From: Candidatus Alistipes faecavium
Lineage (GTDB): Bacteria > Bacteroidota > Bacteroidia > Bacteroidales > Rikenellaceae
Assembly: GCA_019118605.1 (NCBI GenBank)
Contig: DWYP01000003.1
Location: 39,753 to 103,752 of the forward strand
Direction of reading: 5' to 3'
DNA: 64,000 bases
The translations under genes were made by a program, and so were the position numbers. Positions 62,137 through 64,000 of this stretch are shown here, piece by piece (the first letter of the stretch is position 1; each line of letters starts with the position of its first letter). Under the pieces are notes generated by a model. That model saw only the letters and a program-made list of their open reading frames with translations, made no database searches and was not told the DNA's origin.

Positions 62137-63234
62137 TTACTCCATTCCCTGGCGCATTTTGTGCAGAATGCCGAATACCGACTTCTCCTTGATCTGTCCC
62201 GAGCGTTTCATCTCGAGGATCGTGCGGGCGATGTAGCGTTCGATATCGCGCTGCAGCCGCTTGTAGAGCGGGCATTTGGTGTAGTTCTCGTTGTCGAGCA
62301 GCACGTCGCGGATCGAGCGCAGCGAATTGGTGTAGTTCGACATCTCGTTCTTGAGCGCCACGCCCTGCTTCTGCGAGGCGGTGATGCGGGCGATCGACAT
62401 CGCGCGCAGCTTCTCGCACACGGAGTTCAGCAGGATCATCACCACGTTGTCCATCAGCGTGTGTCCGTGCATGAAGAGGTAGGTGTTTTCGGGCTTCACG
62501 CCGCGTTCGCGCAGCTGCTCCTCGAAGCGCTTCATGGGCTCGATCATCCGGGGGTTGCGCTGCTGGAGGAGTTTTTCGCGTTTTTCGACGTTTCGCTGCA
62601 GCCATTCGATCGTGCGGGCACCGTTCTGCTCGAGGTCGAGGTATCCGATGCGCACCGAGGCCTTGAAGTCGATGAGCGGGAAGACGTTCTCCGTGGCGAG
62701 CTGTGCCGAGAAGGCGTACCACACGAACAGCGGATAGATCGTGCAGGAGTAGTCGCGCATGAACTGCACGAAGTCGAAGATTCGGGTGTCGTTCTTCGTG
62801 GCCTTCACGCAGACGTTGTGCAGCGAGGGCGCGTAGCAGAGATAGTTCTCGGTGGCGTAGGCGTAGGTGTGGAACATGTAGCGGGCGCCGAGCACCTCGC
62901 GCGACTGTTCGGTGCGTCCGGCGAAGAGGTAGTCGAAGTCGGAATCTACGCACAGCAGCAGCTCCTCCGAGGAGTTGGGGATCGTTCCGAGGAGAACCTT
63001 CTTGCCCTTGGGCAGGTCGCCGCGGTCGGGCACCGAGATCTCGAAACGCAGGTAGGGGTTCTGGAAGTGGTCGAAGATCCCGCGCCAGAAAGCCACGTCC
63101 TCGTACCCCTCGACATAGACCTTTACCAGCCGCTGGTCGGGGTTTGCCGGCAGCGGTTGGGGCAGCTCTTCGAGGGTCTCCGGGCGTGTGAAGGGATTGG
63201 CCTTCCGGAGTTTTTCGCGGAACTTCCTTGCCAT
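62137..63234 (-). CDS. DUF4435 (TOPRIM-like, AriB-type) protein, stand-alone
   Basis: A 365-residue cytoplasmic protein of the DUF4435 family. The TOPRIM-like core is visible: a first acidic strand KVYVEGYEDVAFW (Glu42, Glu45) and LLLCVDSDFDYLF (Asp97, Asp99, Asp101), then FHTYAYATENYLCY. The C-terminal 200 residues are helical and charged. DUF4435 is the fold of AriB, the effector nuclease of the PARIS anti-phage system, and of several uncharacterised housekeeping proteins. No AriA-type ATPase is adjacent, so a defence role is not shown. It has a perfect promoter and is divergent from the SUI1 gene. Confidence 0.82.
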   Translation of the reverse strand: MARKFREKLRKANPFTRPETLEELPQPLPANPDQRLVKVYVEGYEDVAFWRGIFDHFQNPYLRFEISVPDRGDLPKGKKVLLGTIPNSSEELLLCVDSDFDYLFAGRTEQSREVLGARYMFHTYAYATENYLCYAPSLHNVCVKATKNDTRIFDFVQFMRDYSCTIYPLFVWYAFSAQLATENVFPLIDFKASVRIGYLDLEQNGARTIEWLQRNVEKREKLLQQRNPRMIEPMKRFEEQLRERGVKPENTYLFMHGHTLMDNVVMILLNSVCEKLRAMSIARITASQKQGVALKNEMSNYTNSLRSIRDVLLDNENYTKCPLYKRLQRDIERYIARTILEMKRSGQIKEKSVFGILHKMRQGME

Positions 63235-63241
63235 ACGCAGA

Positions 63242-63273
63242 CAAAGATAGAAATTTTCGTATTTTTGTGCAAA
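63242..63273 (-). promoter_or_regulatory. Promoter of the DUF4435 gene
   Basis: The minus strand reads TTTG (63270-63273), 20 bases, then TATCTTTG (63242-63249), a perfect match. The start codon at 63234 is only eight bases past the -7 box, so the transcript has almost no leader. It overlaps the -7 box of the divergent gene. Confidence 0.82.
63260..63267 (+). promoter_or_regulatory. -7 element of the SUI1-family gene
   Basis: TATTTTTG is an exact -7 match, 53 bases before the start at 63320. It lies inside the spacer of the opposing DUF4435 promoter, so the two polymerases would compete. No matching -33 is seen. Confidence 0.5.
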
Positions 63274-63319
63274 ATATCGCCCTCTTTCGGGCGTTATATT
63301 TCAACAATTTGAACACATT

Positions 63320-63667
63320 ATGGCGGATAACGACTGGAAATCGCGGCTGGGGATGGTCTACTCGACGAATCCCGACTTCCGATACGACACGGACGAAAAG
63401 CCCGAGGCGGAGACGCTGCCTGCCGGGCAGCAGGAGCTGCGCGTGTGGCTCGACCGCAAACAGCGGGGCGGCAAGGTGGTGACCCTCGTGCGCGGGTTCG
63501 TGGGGCGGAGCGCCGACCTGGAGGATCTGGCGCGGCTTCTCAAGACGCGCTGCGGTGTGGGCGGCTCGGTCAAGGAGGGTGAGATCATCATCCAGGGCGA
63601 CCACCGCGACCGGGTCGTCGAGATCCTCCTCCGCGGCGGTTACCGCTGCAAAAAAGCCGGTTCCTGA
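63320..63667 (+). CDS. SUI1/YciH-family translation initiation factor-like protein
   Basis: A 115-residue protein homologous to eukaryotic eIF1 (SUI1) and bacterial YciH. The C-terminal domain has VWLDRKQRGGKVVTLVRGF, followed by LLKTRCGVGGSVKEGEIIIQ and GDHRDRVVEILLRGGY, the complete SUI1 pattern. The N terminus (MADNDWKSRLGMVYSTNPDF) matches bacterial members. YciH can act on initiation-complex fidelity under stress. The next gene starts one base after its stop codon, suggesting coupling. Confidence 0.93.
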   Translation: MADNDWKSRLGMVYSTNPDFRYDTDEKPEAETLPAGQQELRVWLDRKQRGGKVVTLVRGFVGRSADLEDLARLLKTRCGVGGSVKEGEIIIQGDHRDRVVEILLRGGYRCKKAGS

Positions 63668-63668
63668 C

Positions 63669-64000
63669 GTGCGCAGACTGCTTCTCCTCCTCGCAACGCT
63701 CTGCACGGCGTGCCTCACGCGGCACGCCGCGGCGCAGTATTATACCTGGGGATCGGATCCTCCGCAGAAGTGGTCCTCGCTGCGCACGTCCGACGTGAAG
63801 ATCCTCTATCCCGACACGGTGGGCGACATCGCCCGGCGCACGCTCTTCTACATCGATGCCGTGCGTCCCTCGATCGGCTACGGATTCCGCCACGGCCCGA
63901 TGCGCCTGCCCTTCGTCATGCACCCCGAGAACTTCCAGTCCAACGGGCTGGTGATGTACCTCCCCAAGCGGGTGGAGTTCCTCACCTCGCCGGCCGTCGA
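63669..64000 (+). CDS. Secreted protein of a Bacteroidetes envelope family (partial, 5' end)
   Basis: Only the first 110 codons are visible before the right edge. The start is a GTG at 63669, one base after the SUI1 stop. A signal peptide (about residues 1-24, RLLLLLATLCTACL, ending AAA) is followed by QYYTWGSDPPQKWSSLRTSD, a YPDTVG segment, and then YGFRHGPMRLPFVMHPENFQ and LVMYLPKRVEFLTSP. This reminds me of large Bacteroidetes exported proteins with an N-terminal metalloprotease-like segment and a TolB-type propeller, but the diagnostic part lies outside the window. The function is left open. Confidence 0.7.
   Translation, partial: MRRLLLLLATLCTACLTRHAAAQYYTWGSDPPQKWSSLRTSDVKILYPDTVGDIARRTLFYIDAVRPSIGYGFRHGPMRLPFVMHPENFQSNGLVMYLPKRVEFLTSPAV

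Noticed and set aside
62137..63667. PARIS anti-phage system
   Set aside because: Only an AriB-like DUF4435 protein is present; the required AriA ATPase is not adjacent, and the other neighbour is a SUI1-family protein.

Overview
The window looks like chromosome from a high-GC member of the Bacteroidales; an Alistipes-like Rikenellaceae is my best guess, by inference only. Supporting signs are promoters of the Bacteroidetes type (TTTG, 19-20 bases, TAnnTTTG) before many genes, a MurF-Alr fusion protein, the Bacteroidetes form of RNA polymerase omega, a GH92 mannosidase, a DUF4840-type lipoprotein, a TonB-dependent receptor with a CarboxypepD_reg extension, and abundant lipoproteins. The lifestyle suggested is that of a gut anaerobe: a flavodiiron protein, a ferredoxin-nitroreductase, and the membrane arm of a hydrogenase-4-like complex.

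Layout, left to right. 1-4714 (minus): membrane subunits of a Hyf/complex-I-like proton pump, cut by the left edge; rsmE lies upstream. 5599-9948 (plus): two tandem M3 peptidase lipoproteins, then tRNA-Gln (minus). 10385-12623: a nucleoside-type MFS permease and a ferredoxin-nitroreductase. 12859-16089 (minus): lptD. 16265-31244 (plus): a long run of cell-wall, repair and chaperone genes (amidase, MCE protein, mutS2, murF-alr, a methyltransferase, grpE, dnaJ, a small membrane protein, mutL, rhomboid, EEP hydrolase, YhcH), followed by a small gene broken at a C tract. 31816-34411 (minus): ugd and a flavodiiron protein. 34995-37343 (plus): GH92. tRNA-His (minus) and groES-groEL (plus) follow.

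39895-43218 is the least ordinary part. It is a three-gene envelope operon plus an AT-rich noncoding stretch, bracketed by two roughly 90-bp copies of the groEL 3' end with its terminator. This looks like an insertion or segmental duplication at groEL.

43348-49972 (minus): an erythromycin-esterase-like lipoprotein and a nucleotidyltransferase-like gene, then recN-coaBC-rpoZ-bamD. 50529-54749 (plus): greA, a small His/Cys protein with a TonB receptor (a probable metal or cofactor uptake pair), and a DUF4840 lipoprotein. 54860-58182 (minus): mdh, gcvH, birA, dapD. 58384-61857 (plus): an S9 peptidase and aspartate kinase. 62137-63234 (minus): a stand-alone DUF4435 protein. 63320 to the end (plus): a SUI1-family protein and the start of a secreted protein cut by the right edge.

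Most genes are housekeeping. I found no CRISPR array, insertion sequence, integrase, prophage or complete defence system. The strongest leads are the groEL-end duplication and its cargo, matching -24/-12-like elements before both chaperone operons, the poly-C frameshift, palindromes in the gcvH promoter and before the LPP20 operon, and the orphan DUF4435 (AriB-like) gene.
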